In this document: positions 26,937-36,504 of the stretch, piece after piece
Numbering within the stretch: position 1 is the first letter of the stretch
How the letters are laid out: every line of letters starts with the position of its first letter
Source of the DNA: Paludibacteraceae bacterium
GTDB taxonomy: Bacteria; Bacteroidota; Bacteroidia; Bacteroidales; Paludibacteraceae
DNA: 53,487 bases
NCBI GenBank assembly: GCA_028694215.1
Contig: JAQUTW010000013.1
Location: forward strand, 1-53,487
Reading direction: 5' to 3'
Position numbers and translations under genes: made by a program
The notes under the pieces: model-generated
Told to the model about the DNA's origin: nothing
Seen by the model: only the letters and a program-made list of their open reading frames with translations
Databases searched by the model: none

Positions 26937-28919
26937 TTAAAGTGGAATATACTGAACAAATGCCTCAATGGCCTCGTAGGCAGCCAAGCCCAACTGGTTA
27001 TATAACGCTGCCGTAGCCTTATTGCGATCCTCAGAACGTTGCCAAAACAAACGTTCATCATCACCCATAAACGGAGCACCTTCCATTTGCGACTGATGTT
27101 TCAATATGGCATTACGTTTAGAGCGTAACTCTTCCGGACTTAACGGCACTGCCATCTCTATATGGTCGATTTCCCATTCCATCCAAGCTCCGCGATACAT
27201 CCAAATACGACAATCATCTAACCATTTTTCCCCTTTCATCTCATAAATGGCAGATAAAACTGCATCCAAACAAACTTTGTGAGTTCCATGAGGGTCTGCC
27301 AAATCGCCGGCAACATATATTTGTTGAGGTTGAATATCTTCCAACAATGCTTTAATAATTTGCATATCAGCTATTCCAAGTTCACCTTTCTTGATAGTAC
27401 CGGTTTCGTAGAACGGTAAATTTAAAAAATGTACATTTTTAGATTTAACACCCATAAATCGGCAAGCTGCTTTAGCCTCACCGCGGCGGAGCAAACCTTT
27501 CAACAAACGCACATCCAATGTATCCAAATCATTTTCTTTCTTTTCTTCCAACAAGAATGTGCGAATTTCATCGTATTTCTGTTGGATTTTTTTATTTTCA
27601 GGATCAAACATATCTTTGAAACCCTTGATAAATGCCAAGAAACGAATAATTTCATCATCTCCTACGGCAATATTACCAGAAGTTTCATAAGCCAAATGCA
27701 CTTCATGTTTTTGATCTACCAAACGTTTAATGGTTCCGCCCATAGAAATAACATCATCATCAGGATGCGGGCTAAACACAACTACTTTTTTAGGATATGG
27801 TTTCGCACGTTCCGGGCGATTGGTATCGTCAGCATTGGGTTTGCCACCCGGCCAACCTGTAATGGTATGTTGCAAATCATTAAATACCTTAATGTTTACA
27901 TTATAAGCAGAGCCATACAATGCCAACAATTCACTTAATCCGTTTTCGTTGTAATCACGATTAGTTAGTTTCAAGATGGGTTTGTCCAATCTTTGGCAAA
28001 GCCATACAATGGCACGGCGAATCAATTGGTCATTCCACTCACATGAAGTTACCAACCATGAACGGCTGATACGTGTCAAGGCGCTGGCAGAATGAAGATC
28101 CAAAAATACCGTCGCATTATGATGTAATTGCAGAAAAGAAGCCGGAAGTTGGTCGGTAATCTGACCTTCCACAACATTTTTAACAATTTCTGCTTTAGAA
28201 TCACCCCAAGCAAGCAAAGCAATACATTTCGCTTTTAAAATGGTTCCAACTCCCATAGTAATGGCTGCGGCAGGAACCTTATCAACCGTTCCAAATACAC
28301 GTGTAGCTTCCTTACGAGAAACAGGATCCAATAAAATCAAGCGCGACTGCGATGATTGTTGTGAACCCGGCTCATTAAATGCTATATTTCCTGCAGGGCC
28401 AATGCCTAAAACTTGGAAATCAAGACCTCCGTTTTCCTCAATTTTTTTCTCATATTCTGAGCAATGTTTCATTATTTCATTTTGAGGCAACGAACTATTT
28501 GGTGAATAAATATTATTTGAATCAATATCGACATGTTTACAAAACATTTCGTTAATCTGACTCAAACAACTTTGAGTGGAAGTTGTATCCAAAGGATAAT
28601 ATTCAAACAAGTTGAAAACTACCACATTCTTAAAACTTAAACCTTCTTTGTGTTTCTTAATTAGACTCTCGTAAAGTTCAATGGGAGAACGACCGGAATT
28701 CAAGCCCAACACACATTTCTCATTTTTTGCCTGTTTTTCGCGAATTAAGTCTGCAATTTCACAAGCAAGTTTTTCACCACCAACAGCAGCAGTGTCAAAA
28801 ATTTCAGTTTTAATTTTTTCAAACCGACTGATACCGGAAAGTTCCAAAACATCGTCAGGCTGGTAATACTTACGCGGGACTTGATGTAAAACTATCCGAG
28901 AACTAAGATTCTTTTCCAT
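26937..28919 (-). CDS. nagB: NagB-like isomerase/deaminase domain fused to PIG-L deacetylase domain
   Basis: 660 residues, cytoplasmic. Residues about 38-285 align with glucosamine-6-phosphate deaminase (LGLNSGRSPIELYESLI, NVVVFNLFEYYPL, LGIGPAGNIAFNEPGS). Residues about 378-640 are a PIG-L domain with the metal motif SPHPDDD (385-389) and DPHGTH. PIG-L enzymes deacetylate GlcNAc-type sugars. The fusion is widespread in Bacteroidales and usually annotated nagB. In the NagB half, positions equivalent to E. coli Asp72, Asp141 and His143 are Phe105, Ala176 and Asn178; only Glu183 (E. coli Glu148) remains. The deaminase activity is therefore doubtful. First gene of the leftward operon; its promoter is back-to-back with that of the sugar kinase. 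Confidence 0.87.
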   Translation of the reverse strand: MEKNLSSRIVLHQVPRKYYQPDDVLELSGISRFEKIKTEIFDTAAVGGEKLACEIADLIREKQAKNEKCVLGLNSGRSPIELYESLIKKHKEGLSFKNVVVFNLFEYYPLDTTSTQSCLSQINEMFCKHVDIDSNNIYSPNSSLPQNEIMKHCSEYEKKIEENGGLDFQVLGIGPAGNIAFNEPGSQQSSQSRLILLDPVSRKEATRVFGTVDKVPAAAITMGVGTILKAKCIALLAWGDSKAEIVKNVVEGQITDQLPASFLQLHHNATVFLDLHSASALTRISRSWLVTSCEWNDQLIRRAIVWLCQRLDKPILKLTNRDYNENGLSELLALYGSAYNVNIKVFNDLQHTITGWPGGKPNADDTNRPERAKPYPKKVVVFSPHPDDDVISMGGTIKRLVDQKHEVHLAYETSGNIAVGDDEIIRFLAFIKGFKDMFDPENKKIQQKYDEIRTFLLEEKKENDLDTLDVRLLKGLLRRGEAKAACRFMGVKSKNVHFLNLPFYETGTIKKGELGIADMQIIKALLEDIQPQQIYVAGDLADPHGTHKVCLDAVLSAIYEMKGEKWLDDCRIWMYRGAWMEWEIDHIEMAVPLSPEELRSKRNAILKHQSQMEGAPFMGDDERLFWQRSEDRNKATAALYNQLGLAAYEAIEAFVQYIPL

Positions 28920-28971
28920 AGCTTTTTTATTATTTTTTCGTGTTTTTATTAAGATACATAAATTAAGGGGT

Positions 28972-29002
28972 CAAAGTTACTTCATATTTTAAAAAAAAAC
29001 AA
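28972..29002 (-). promoter_or_regulatory. Promoter of the leftward peptidoglycan-sugar operon
   Basis: On the minus strand TTG (29002-29000), 20 bp spacer, TAACTTTG (28979-28972), a textbook Bacteroidetes sigma-ABfr promoter. The leader to the ATG at 28919 is about 45 nt. Confidence 0.72.
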
Positions 29003-29011
29003 GGAAAAAAA

Positions 29012-29043
29012 TTTGTTTTTTCGATATTTTTAATTTTACTTTG
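29012..29043 (+). promoter_or_regulatory. Promoter of the rightward kinase-murQ-sus operon
   Basis: TTTG (29012-29015), 20 bp spacer, TTACTTTG (29036-29043; one mismatch to TAnnTTTG). The leader to the ATG at 29078 is about 28 nt. Its -33 box lies only 9 bp from that of the divergent promoter. Confidence 0.6.
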
Positions 29044-29077
29044 CAGATTATTATTATATCACCCTAAATATTATACT

Positions 29078-29917
29078 ATGATACTTATTGCGGATAGTGG
29101 ATCTACCAAAACAGATTGGCGTCTTATATCTGAAAAAGAAGAACTTAAATCAATTTGCACTCCCGGCATTAATCCTTTTTACCAAACGGAGGAGGAAATT
29201 GAAAACCAAATTTCCACACTTTTATATCCCGAATTAATGGGATTTTCTGTAAAGAAAATCTTTTTTTATGGTGCAGGGTGTTCATTCGACGAGAAAAAAC
29301 AAATGGTAAAAAATGCCATTGCCGTATCTTTCCCAAAAGCACAAATAGAAATTGAATCGGATTTACTTGCCGCCGCGCGCGGATTATTTCAAAAAGAGAA
29401 CGGAATTGCCTGCATTTTAGGCACCGGTTCCAATTCGTGTTACTACGATGGAAAAAACATCATTCATAATGTTTCTCCATTGGGTTTCATACTTGGCGAC
29501 GAAGGCAGCGGAGCAGTTCTTGGCAAAAAATTTGCAGCCGATTGCCTGAAAAATCAGCTACCTGAAAAATTAAAAGAAAAATTCTTGAAACAATACGATT
29601 TGACACCTGCTCAAATTATTGAAAATGTTTATAAAAAACCTTTTCCAAACCGATTTTTAGCACAATTTACCCGCTTCTTATCGGAAAATATTACAGAACC
29701 TTCTATATATAATATTGTATTCGACAGTTTTACCGATTTTTTCACACGGAATATTATGCAATACAATAATTATAAAGAATATCCGGTCTGCTTCATCGGT
29801 TCCATTGCCTATTATTTTAAAGATGTACTTGAAGTGGCTGCCACAGAATTAGACATACGCATCGGCACTATCTGCCAAAGCCCAATGACAGGATTGATAA
29901 AATATCACCAAATATAA
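29078..29917 (+). CDS. BadF/BadG-type sugar kinase (probable MurNAc or GlcNAc kinase)
   Basis: 279-residue cytoplasmic ASKHA-fold kinase. The phosphate-1 motif MILIADSGSTKTDWRLI opens the protein. The second nucleotide motif ACILGTGSNSCYYDG (about residues 110-124) and the GFILGDEGSGAVLG segment, with the presumed catalytic Asp, follow. These match the BadF/GlcNAc-kinase group that includes Tannerella forsythia MurK. It is 22 bp before murQ, so supplying MurNAc-6-phosphate to the etherase is the natural reading. GlcNAc kinase is the alternative; the sequence does not separate them. Confidence 0.87.
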   Translation: MILIADSGSTKTDWRLISEKEELKSICTPGINPFYQTEEEIENQISTLLYPELMGFSVKKIFFYGAGCSFDEKKQMVKNAIAVSFPKAQIEIESDLLAAARGLFQKENGIACILGTGSNSCYYDGKNIIHNVSPLGFILGDEGSGAVLGKKFAADCLKNQLPEKLKEKFLKQYDLTPAQIIENVYKKPFPNRFLAQFTRFLSENITEPSIYNIVFDSFTDFFTRNIMQYNNYKEYPVCFIGSIAYYFKDVLEVAATELDIRIGTICQSPMTGLIKYHQI

Positions 29918-29939
29918 TTTAATAAATTCCACTTTAATT

Positions 29940-30752
29940 ATGGCATTTGAAAAAGTTACAGAAAAATCTTCTCTTTACGACAATTTAGAGAAAAAAAGTA
30001 TTCAGGAACTACTCGTGGAAATCAACAATGAAGACAAAAAAGTTCCATTGGCAGTTCAAAACGCAATTCCCCAAATTGAAAAATTAGTAACCGGTATTGT
30101 TGAACGAATGAAAAAAGGAGGACGAATTTTTTATATGGGAGCAGGAACCAGCGGACGATTAGGTGTATTAGACGCGTCTGAGATTCCTCCTACATTCGGA
30201 ATGTCGCCCCATTTGGTGGTCGGTTTAATAGCCGGAGGAGATTTTGCTTTGCGTAATGCAGTAGAAAATGCAGAAGACGACCTTAACCATGGTTGGGAAG
30301 AGTTGAAACAGCATAACATCAACAACATGGATACCGTCGTTGGTATAGCTGCATCAGGCACGACACCTTACGTTATTGGAGCCTTACGCAATGCTCGTGC
30401 CAACGGCATATTAACAGCATCTGTTTCATGTAATCCGGATTCACCCGTAGCACAAGAAGCTGAAATTCCAATTGAAGCTATTGTCGGTCCTGAATTTGTT
30501 ACAGGCAGCACCCGACTAAAATCAGGAACTGCTCAAAAACTTATTCTTAATATGATTACCACCACAACCATGATACAATTGGGACGTGTAAAAGGTAATA
30601 AAATGGTCAACATGCAACTTTCAAATCAAAAATTAGTAGATAGAGGCACCCGTATGATTATTGATGAATTAGGTTTAGATTACGACCAAGCCAAAAATCT
30701 GCTTTTAATGCACGGTTCTGTAAAGAAAGCCGTAGAAGCATATCGAAAATAA
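29940..30752 (+). CDS. murQ: N-acetylmuramic acid 6-phosphate etherase
   Basis: Cleaves the lactyl ether of MurNAc-6-P to give GlcNAc-6-P and D-lactate in the cytoplasm. The 270-residue SIS-domain protein shows the family signature FYMGAGTSGRLGVLDASEIPPTFG, with the catalytic Glu of DASE. The second acidic residue lies in AVENAEDDLNHG, and VVGIAASGTTPYV and ARANGILTASVSCNPDSP carry the sugar-phosphate-binding loops. The C-terminus is the short helical domain of the MurQ/GKRP family. Length is at the short end of normal. It is the strongest functional anchor for the locus: MurNAc catabolism is this enzyme's only known role. Confidence 0.95.
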   Translation: MAFEKVTEKSSLYDNLEKKSIQELLVEINNEDKKVPLAVQNAIPQIEKLVTGIVERMKKGGRIFYMGAGTSGRLGVLDASEIPPTFGMSPHLVVGLIAGGDFALRNAVENAEDDLNHGWEELKQHNINNMDTVVGIAASGTTPYVIGALRNARANGILTASVSCNPDSPVAQEAEIPIEAIVGPEFVTGSTRLKSGTAQKLILNMITTTTMIQLGRVKGNKMVNMQLSNQKLVDRGTRMIIDELGLDYDQAKNLLLMHGSVKKAVEAYRK

Positions 30753-30793
30753 AGAAACGAAGTTGTATATCTCAAAAAAAAATCGTTTCTTTG
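30751..30793 (+). promoter_or_regulatory. Hairpin and possible promoter between murQ and susC
   Basis: AAAGAAACGA (30751-30760) and TCGTTTCTTT (30783-30792) are a perfect 10-bp inverted repeat whose left arm overlaps the murQ stop. The same DNA carries TTG (30763-30765), 20 bp, TTTCTTTG (30786-30793), a near-consensus promoter. It may attenuate read-through, start susC transcription, or do both. Confidence 0.5.
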
Positions 30794-30841
30794 CATTTTG
30801 AATTTAATTTTTTTAATAATAACAACAGTAAATCTATTTGT

Positions 30842-33800
30842 ATGAAGAAAATCACGTTGCTTTTTGCAAGTCTTTGTCTTTTGATGCAAATGGGATTCGC
30901 CCAATCTAAAACCGTAACAGGAGTTGTTACGGCCAAAGAAGACGGTTTTCCCATTATTGGCGCATCTATTTTAGTAAAAGGGACAACAACAGGAACTATT
31001 ACTGACATTGATGGAAATTATTCCATTCAGGTTCCTGATGGAGGAACTTTGGTATTCACGTATGTGGGTATGAAAAAACAAGAGTTACAGCCATCTTCCG
31101 GAGTATTAAACGTTGTCATGATTAGTGACGCCGTTGCTATCGAAGAAGTTGTTGTAACGGCTATGGGTGTTAAACAGGAAAAGAAGAAAATGAACTTTGC
31201 CGTACAAAGTTTAAATGCCGACAACCTGATTGAAAGTAAAGATGCTAACTTTGTCAATTCTCTACAAGGAAAAATTGCAGGTGTAAGCGTTACTTCTGCC
31301 GGTGGTTCTCCAAACTCGGGTTCACAAATGGTTATTCGTGGTATTTCGTCCATCAACCCTTCACAAAACAATGAACCTCTATTTATTATTGATGGTATGC
31401 AGGTGGCAGGTGGAGCATCAAAAGCTGCGGACATCAACCCCAATGACATCGAAAATGTTACCGTTTTGAAAGGCGCTGCTGCATCCGCATTGTACGGACA
31501 GGAAGCAGCCAATGGTGTAGTTATGATTACAACCAAAGCCGGACAAGTTGGTAAGGTAAAAGTAAATGCCAGTGCCAGTGTACAAATTGACAATGCAGTA
31601 AGAGTTCCGAAAATTCAACGTACTTACGCTCCGGGATCAAGTGGTCTTTACAAAGAACAAACAACTGGTGGTAGAGGTCCACTTATTCAAGATGGCGAAC
31701 AAACCTATGATAACGTTGGCAACTTTTTAGGTACAGGCGTTTATCAAAAATACGACTTATCAGCATCGGGAGGTACTGATCATTTTACAGGTTATGCTTC
31801 TGCCAGTTATTCTAACACAAAAGGTATTGTTCCTGAAGATTATCTGAACAAAATAGGTGTAATGTTGAAAGGAACCTATACCATTAAAAATGTTACAATG
31901 AATGCGATGTTAAACATTACCAATAATGCATCACGTGGCTTTGGTGCCAGCATGAGCAGCATTTACGCATGGCCTATTAATGATGACATGAGCAATTACA
32001 TCAATGCTGACGGAACTATGCGCCGCTTATACATTGCAGACGAGAAACAAAATTCACCTGTCAATCCATATTGGGGACGTTATATGGACTATGGAAAGAA
32101 TGAATCTACACGTAACTTAATTCAAGGTTCTATCAGTTGGAAAGCATTCAAAAATTTTGACATTACGGGACGTGTCAGTTATGACCAAACCAATTCTTCT
32201 TCAAATTCCTACTCTACTCCACGTTGGGACGAATCTGATTTCACAGCCGAAGAATTAGAAAAAATCGACAAAAGTGTATTTGGTGAATATTATTACAGCC
32301 AGTCAAAAAGTAAATTATTAAATGCCAATGCTGTAGCTACTTACAAAATTGAATTGCCAAAAGATTTCAGTATTGACTTAATGGCCGGTGCAGAATTAAA
32401 AATGAGCGAAAGTATATCTTCCACATTAGGTGGACGTGATTTCGTCCTCCCCGGAGAATATTATAGTCAACAAAATGTTAGCGAAGTAATCAATGGTAAT
32501 GATGTAACTTTATACAGACGCGAAAAACGAAATTACGGTTTCTATGGAGAAGCCCGTTTTGACTACAAAGGTTTAGCTCATATTAGTGGAACAGTTCGTA
32601 ACGACCACTCTTCAACATTAGACCCTGAACATAATTCATACGTTTATCCTTCTGTAACTGCCGGTCTTATTTGGTCAGAAGCATTCGGAAGCATTGCCAA
32701 CGAATGGTTCAGTTATGGTAAATTAAGAGGAAACTGGGCTATGGTTGGTAAAGATGCCGTTTCGTATTTGTTTGACAGAAAATATAAAACATTTACCACT
32801 TTCCCTGATGGCGGTTATGCTATAGACCCCGCAAGAAGTACTGCACAAGGTTTGCGTCCGGAGATGACTTCTTCTTGGGAAATAGGCTTGGATTTACGCT
32901 TTTTCAATAGTAAAACCAAATTGGATGTCGCTTATTATTCCACGCAAGTTGACGATCAAATTGTAAATGTTCGCGTATCTCCGGCTTCCGGTTATATTTT
33001 GCAAACACGTAATGAAGGTTCTGTAAAAAATCACGGTGTTGAAATTTCATTGGAACAACAAATTATGAAAACCAAAAACATCGAATGGACAGCTTCTGCC
33101 AACTTTGGTTTAAACAGAGGTACAGTTCTCAGCTTACCGGAGCAAATTACCGAATTACAAGGTACACAATACACTGATATGTTCCCCACGGCTTATCTTG
33201 GAGGTTCTACAACGGCTATTTCGGGTAAAGATTACTTACGTACCGATGATGGACAAATTATTTGTTCTGCAGACGGTACTCCAATGATAGACCCTCAAAA
33301 ACAGAAACTTATAGGTAATCGTGAGCCTGATTTTCTGTTAGGTGTTTCTACCAATTTCCGTTGGAAAGACTTATCTATCGGACTGTTACTTGACGGACGC
33401 TGCGGCGGCGATGTAATGAACATTACTTCGCGTGGTTTGTACAGCAACGGACAACACAGAAGTTTGGAATTTTATCGTAACCGTCAAATCATTTTCGACG
33501 GTGTAGTTCAACAGGGAGACGGCACTTATGTTCCAAACACGACTCCTGTAATTTTTGACCAAAAATTCATCAACGACTATTTCTATGCTGTCAGCTCCAA
33601 CTTTATTGAAGATGGTTCTTACATCCGCTTAAGTTATGTAACAATAGCCTACGACTTTGGCAGTTTCTTAAAGAAGACACCTATTACAGGTTTAAAACTT
33701 TCTGTAACAGGACGTAACTTATTCCTGCTGACACATTATTCCGGCAACGATCCTCAAATCAATATCAATACAAGTTCCGGCGGTACAGGCGGTATGGGTA

Positions 33801-33862
33801 TTGATAACTATAACGTGCCAACAACACGCAGTTTTAACTTTAACTTAAATATTTCATTCTAA
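30842..33862 (+). CDS. SusC/RagA-type TonB-dependent outer-membrane transporter
   Basis: Outer-membrane importer powered by TonB, working with the SusD protein next to it. 1006 residues from the ATG at 30842, where a signal peptide begins (MKKITLLFASLCLLMQMGFA); the in-frame ATG at 30791 is rejected as upstream of it. A carboxypeptidase-regulatory-like domain (KTVTGVVTAKEDGFPIIGAS) comes first, then the TonB box region and plug (VVVTAMGVKQEKKK, GVVMITTKAG) and a 22-strand barrel ending FNFNLNISF. There is no STN domain, so it is not the FecA type coupled to an anti-sigma factor. Peptidoglycan disaccharides or oligosaccharides are the inferred substrate. Confidence 0.94.
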   Translation: MKKITLLFASLCLLMQMGFAQSKTVTGVVTAKEDGFPIIGASILVKGTTTGTITDIDGNYSIQVPDGGTLVFTYVGMKKQELQPSSGVLNVVMISDAVAIEEVVVTAMGVKQEKKKMNFAVQSLNADNLIESKDANFVNSLQGKIAGVSVTSAGGSPNSGSQMVIRGISSINPSQNNEPLFIIDGMQVAGGASKAADINPNDIENVTVLKGAAASALYGQEAANGVVMITTKAGQVGKVKVNASASVQIDNAVRVPKIQRTYAPGSSGLYKEQTTGGRGPLIQDGEQTYDNVGNFLGTGVYQKYDLSASGGTDHFTGYASASYSNTKGIVPEDYLNKIGVMLKGTYTIKNVTMNAMLNITNNASRGFGASMSSIYAWPINDDMSNYINADGTMRRLYIADEKQNSPVNPYWGRYMDYGKNESTRNLIQGSISWKAFKNFDITGRVSYDQTNSSSNSYSTPRWDESDFTAEELEKIDKSVFGEYYYSQSKSKLLNANAVATYKIELPKDFSIDLMAGAELKMSESISSTLGGRDFVLPGEYYSQQNVSEVINGNDVTLYRREKRNYGFYGEARFDYKGLAHISGTVRNDHSSTLDPEHNSYVYPSVTAGLIWSEAFGSIANEWFSYGKLRGNWAMVGKDAVSYLFDRKYKTFTTFPDGGYAIDPARSTAQGLRPEMTSSWEIGLDLRFFNSKTKLDVAYYSTQVDDQIVNVRVSPASGYILQTRNEGSVKNHGVEISLEQQIMKTKNIEWTASANFGLNRGTVLSLPEQITELQGTQYTDMFPTAYLGGSTTAISGKDYLRTDDGQIICSADGTPMIDPQKQKLIGNREPDFLLGVSTNFRWKDLSIGLLLDGRCGGDVMNITSRGLYSNGQHRSLEFYRNRQIIFDGVVQQGDGTYVPNTTPVIFDQKFINDYFYAVSSNFIEDGSYIRLSYVTIAYDFGSFLKKTPITGLKLSVTGRNLFLLTHYSGNDPQININTSSGGTGGMGIDNYNVPTTRSFNFNLNISF

Positions 33863-33875
33863 TATTTACACAACA

Positions 33876-35615
33876 ATGAACAAATTAAAATATCTTTTAT
33901 TAGTAGCTTTACTACCACTTTGTTTTGGTTGTGAAGATTTTCTGGACATTAACAAAGATCCGGATAGCAGTACGAGTTCTGTTCCCGAACAGATGCTTCC
34001 CGTTGTAGTATTTTATGCTGCACAACAGAATTATGATCACGCCGAATATGGTGTTTATCTATCACAGTGTTTGACAACCGGCGGAAGAAGCCAAACAGGA
34101 GCTTATGCTTACAAAAGCGGCTGGGACTTCCCTTCAATGAACCGTCATCCACAATGGCGTCGTCATTTCTTCGATTTGGGAGCTAATATTAACGAACTTA
34201 TCAAATTGGCAGAAGCAGAACAATCTCTCAATTATGTTTTAATTGCACGTTCCATTCGCTTGGCATCTACCTTAATTACCACCGATGCTTTCGGAGAAAT
34301 GCCACGTTCGGAAATGTACCAATCGGTTTCTCCCAAATACGATTCTCAAGAAGAAATCTACGAATGGATGATGACCGAAGCCGATGAATTAATCGGTTTG
34401 TACGACAACCCGGAATGGACACAAAAAGAAACCAATAAAAAAATTGATGTAAAACAAGACCGTATTTTTGCCGGTGACTTGGTAAAATGGAAACATTACA
34501 CACAAGCTATTAAAGCTCGTTTGTTACTTCGCAAATTACCAAACTGGGACAATACGACAGCCAGCTGTGATGCCATTATTGCCGCAGTAGATGCCGCACT
34601 AAGTGCAGGCTGGGAAGAACCACGCTATAATTATCCCGGCGGTTCAGGTGAAATGAACTGTCCGTGGGGTAATACACGCCCTATCATCAATGGTTGGGAA
34701 AGCCGTAGTAACTTATTAAACGAAGCCATTCCATCACAATATTTTATGAAAGACATGTTGGGATTATATGACGACAAGGAAGCAGGATTTAATGATCAAA
34801 AATCGGTTTGGAAAGCAGAAGATCCGCGCTTGTTGGCGATGATGGCAATGAGAACAGGTCCGGAAGGTGATGGTGCAAAAAAATACCGTTACTTGGAAAA
34901 CAATATCGGTATGGGCGTATCATACAAAGCCATTCATTACCCCGATTTGTATGCGCCAACCAATCCCTTAACACAAAACCCGGGTTATGTTCCTCTGATT
35001 ACCGAGGAAGAATTGCTACTCATTAAGGCAGAAGCTCTATATTGGAAACACGACAAAGTGAATGCCTTAGCTTCTATGAAAGAAGCTGTTGAAAAAAGCA
35101 TGAGTCGGTATGGCGTAGATACACTTAATTACGATGGAAATATCCGTAATGGTTTTTATTATCACCAAATTTACACGGGAACTTATACAGTAGAAGGCGA
35201 TGCCACCAAAACCACTCAAAAAAACAAGGATCTTCGTAAGGTCAAAAGTGATGAATTAGGTGCTAAATATTTTCCGGCAGCAGCCGATTTAACTATTGGA
35301 CATATTATGCGTCAAAAATACGTATGTATGTTTTTGCAACCGGAACAATGGACAGACATGCGTCGCTACAAATACAGCAATAATACCAATCAGATTTTAT
35401 ATGATGGGTGTACTGTTTATCCAAAATTACGCCGTCCGTACAATTTGTATGAACCTTATTGGATGCCAGAGATATCAGGTGATAACCAACAATGGGTACA
35501 ACGTTTAAATGCCGACCCGGAAACGGAGGAAAAATACAACCGTCCGGAATTGGAACGCCTTGGTGCTTACAAAAATCCTGAATGGTTAAAGAAAAGAATG
35601 ATTTGGGCTCAATAA
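33876..35615 (+). CDS. SusD/RagB-type substrate-binding lipoprotein
   Basis: Surface lipoprotein that forms the lid of the SusC channel and binds the glycan. 579 residues; lipobox in MNKLKYLLLVALLPLCFGC, followed by the typical EDFLDINKDPDSSTSSVPE. The body is TPR-like helical (ANINELIKLAEAEQ, ALLIKAEALYW-type segment at ELLLIKAEALYWKH, RRYKYSNN near the C-terminus), closest to the SusD-like_2 group. It starts 13 bp after susC. Length fits the family. Ligand not readable; context suggests PG-derived sugars. Confidence 0.93.
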   Translation: MNKLKYLLLVALLPLCFGCEDFLDINKDPDSSTSSVPEQMLPVVVFYAAQQNYDHAEYGVYLSQCLTTGGRSQTGAYAYKSGWDFPSMNRHPQWRRHFFDLGANINELIKLAEAEQSLNYVLIARSIRLASTLITTDAFGEMPRSEMYQSVSPKYDSQEEIYEWMMTEADELIGLYDNPEWTQKETNKKIDVKQDRIFAGDLVKWKHYTQAIKARLLLRKLPNWDNTTASCDAIIAAVDAALSAGWEEPRYNYPGGSGEMNCPWGNTRPIINGWESRSNLLNEAIPSQYFMKDMLGLYDDKEAGFNDQKSVWKAEDPRLLAMMAMRTGPEGDGAKKYRYLENNIGMGVSYKAIHYPDLYAPTNPLTQNPGYVPLITEEELLLIKAEALYWKHDKVNALASMKEAVEKSMSRYGVDTLNYDGNIRNGFYYHQIYTGTYTVEGDATKTTQKNKDLRKVKSDELGAKYFPAAADLTIGHIMRQKYVCMFLQPEQWTDMRRYKYSNNTNQILYDGCTVYPKLRRPYNLYEPYWMPEISGDNQQWVQRLNADPETEEKYNRPELERLGAYKNPEWLKKRMIWAQ

Positions 35616-35645
35616 ATAACCTCATAAAATCAATAAAAAACAGAT

Positions 35646-36491
35646 ATGAAAACAAGTTTTAAATCAGCAACACTTTTTGCCGGCGTTTTATTCGGTTTGG
35701 CAAGTTGCACAGAATACGATATGGTTGACAATGTTGTCCGTGTAGGACAAATGGCTCCTACGGTTTATTGGGAGTTACCTTCCAATAGCGTAGCTGCAGG
35801 AGAAGATGTCGAATTTAAAGCACAGTATTACACTAATGAAGAAGGTGTAGTAGCTGATCATTTAGAAGTATGGTATCTTATCAATAATAACGTAAATACT
35901 TCTGTTAGTTGCCCATTGGTAAGTTCCACGTTGGCATTTACCATGGCTACTAATGTTACTAACGTGACAAGAGACAATGAAAAAGTAGCAACATATCTAC
36001 ACAATCCGAATTCTTGGGACAACACCAAAAGGGCTTATCAATTAGATACTACATTTTCAACCAGTAAAACTTTAGCAGCTATCAGTTGGGCTACCCCTGA
36101 AACATGGGATCAAGAAAAATTTGACACCTATTTTCCTGCTACATTACCACAAACCTTCAAAGACAGTTTGTATAAAAAGTGTAATTACGCAGAATTCAGA
36201 AGTATCTTGATTAAACTAAATCTCATGACACCTGAACGTTTTGAAGGTATTAAAGATTCTGTTAAAAATCCAAATACCGGCGGATTTGATTATTTCATCA
36301 AAACCGATTCTATGCCAATTGTCAAGGGAATGTATGATAATACTAAGTTTTCCGACTTAATTCTTGACCCAAGCAGTGGAACATACAACATTGAATATTC
36401 CAAAATTTACACCTTAACCGCCACTTTAAAAGCTATTGACAGCAAAGGCATTGCAGGTATTACAGACAAAAAAGAAATTGAATTACGTTAA
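35646..36491 (+). CDS. PUL-encoded surface lipoprotein of unknown fold
   Basis: 281 residues with lipobox MKTSFKSATLFAGVLFGLASC. The N-terminal half is beta-rich (VGQMAPTVYWELPSNSVAAGE, DVEFKAQYYTNEEGVVADHLEVWY), like an Ig/PKD module, and the middle is helical (ERFEGIKDSVKN). Genes in this position after susD commonly encode surface glycan-binding proteins (SGBP), but I do not recognise the family. It starts 30 bp after susD and ends 13 bp before the next lipoprotein gene, so it is within the same transcript. Confidence 0.75.
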   Translation: MKTSFKSATLFAGVLFGLASCTEYDMVDNVVRVGQMAPTVYWELPSNSVAAGEDVEFKAQYYTNEEGVVADHLEVWYLINNNVNTSVSCPLVSSTLAFTMATNVTNVTRDNEKVATYLHNPNSWDNTKRAYQLDTTFSTSKTLAAISWATPETWDQEKFDTYFPATLPQTFKDSLYKKCNYAEFRSILIKLNLMTPERFEGIKDSVKNPNTGGFDYFIKTDSMPIVKGMYDNTKFSDLILDPSSGTYNIEYSKIYTLTATLKAIDSKGIAGITDKKEIELR

Positions 36492-36504
36492 AAACCAACA
36501 AACT

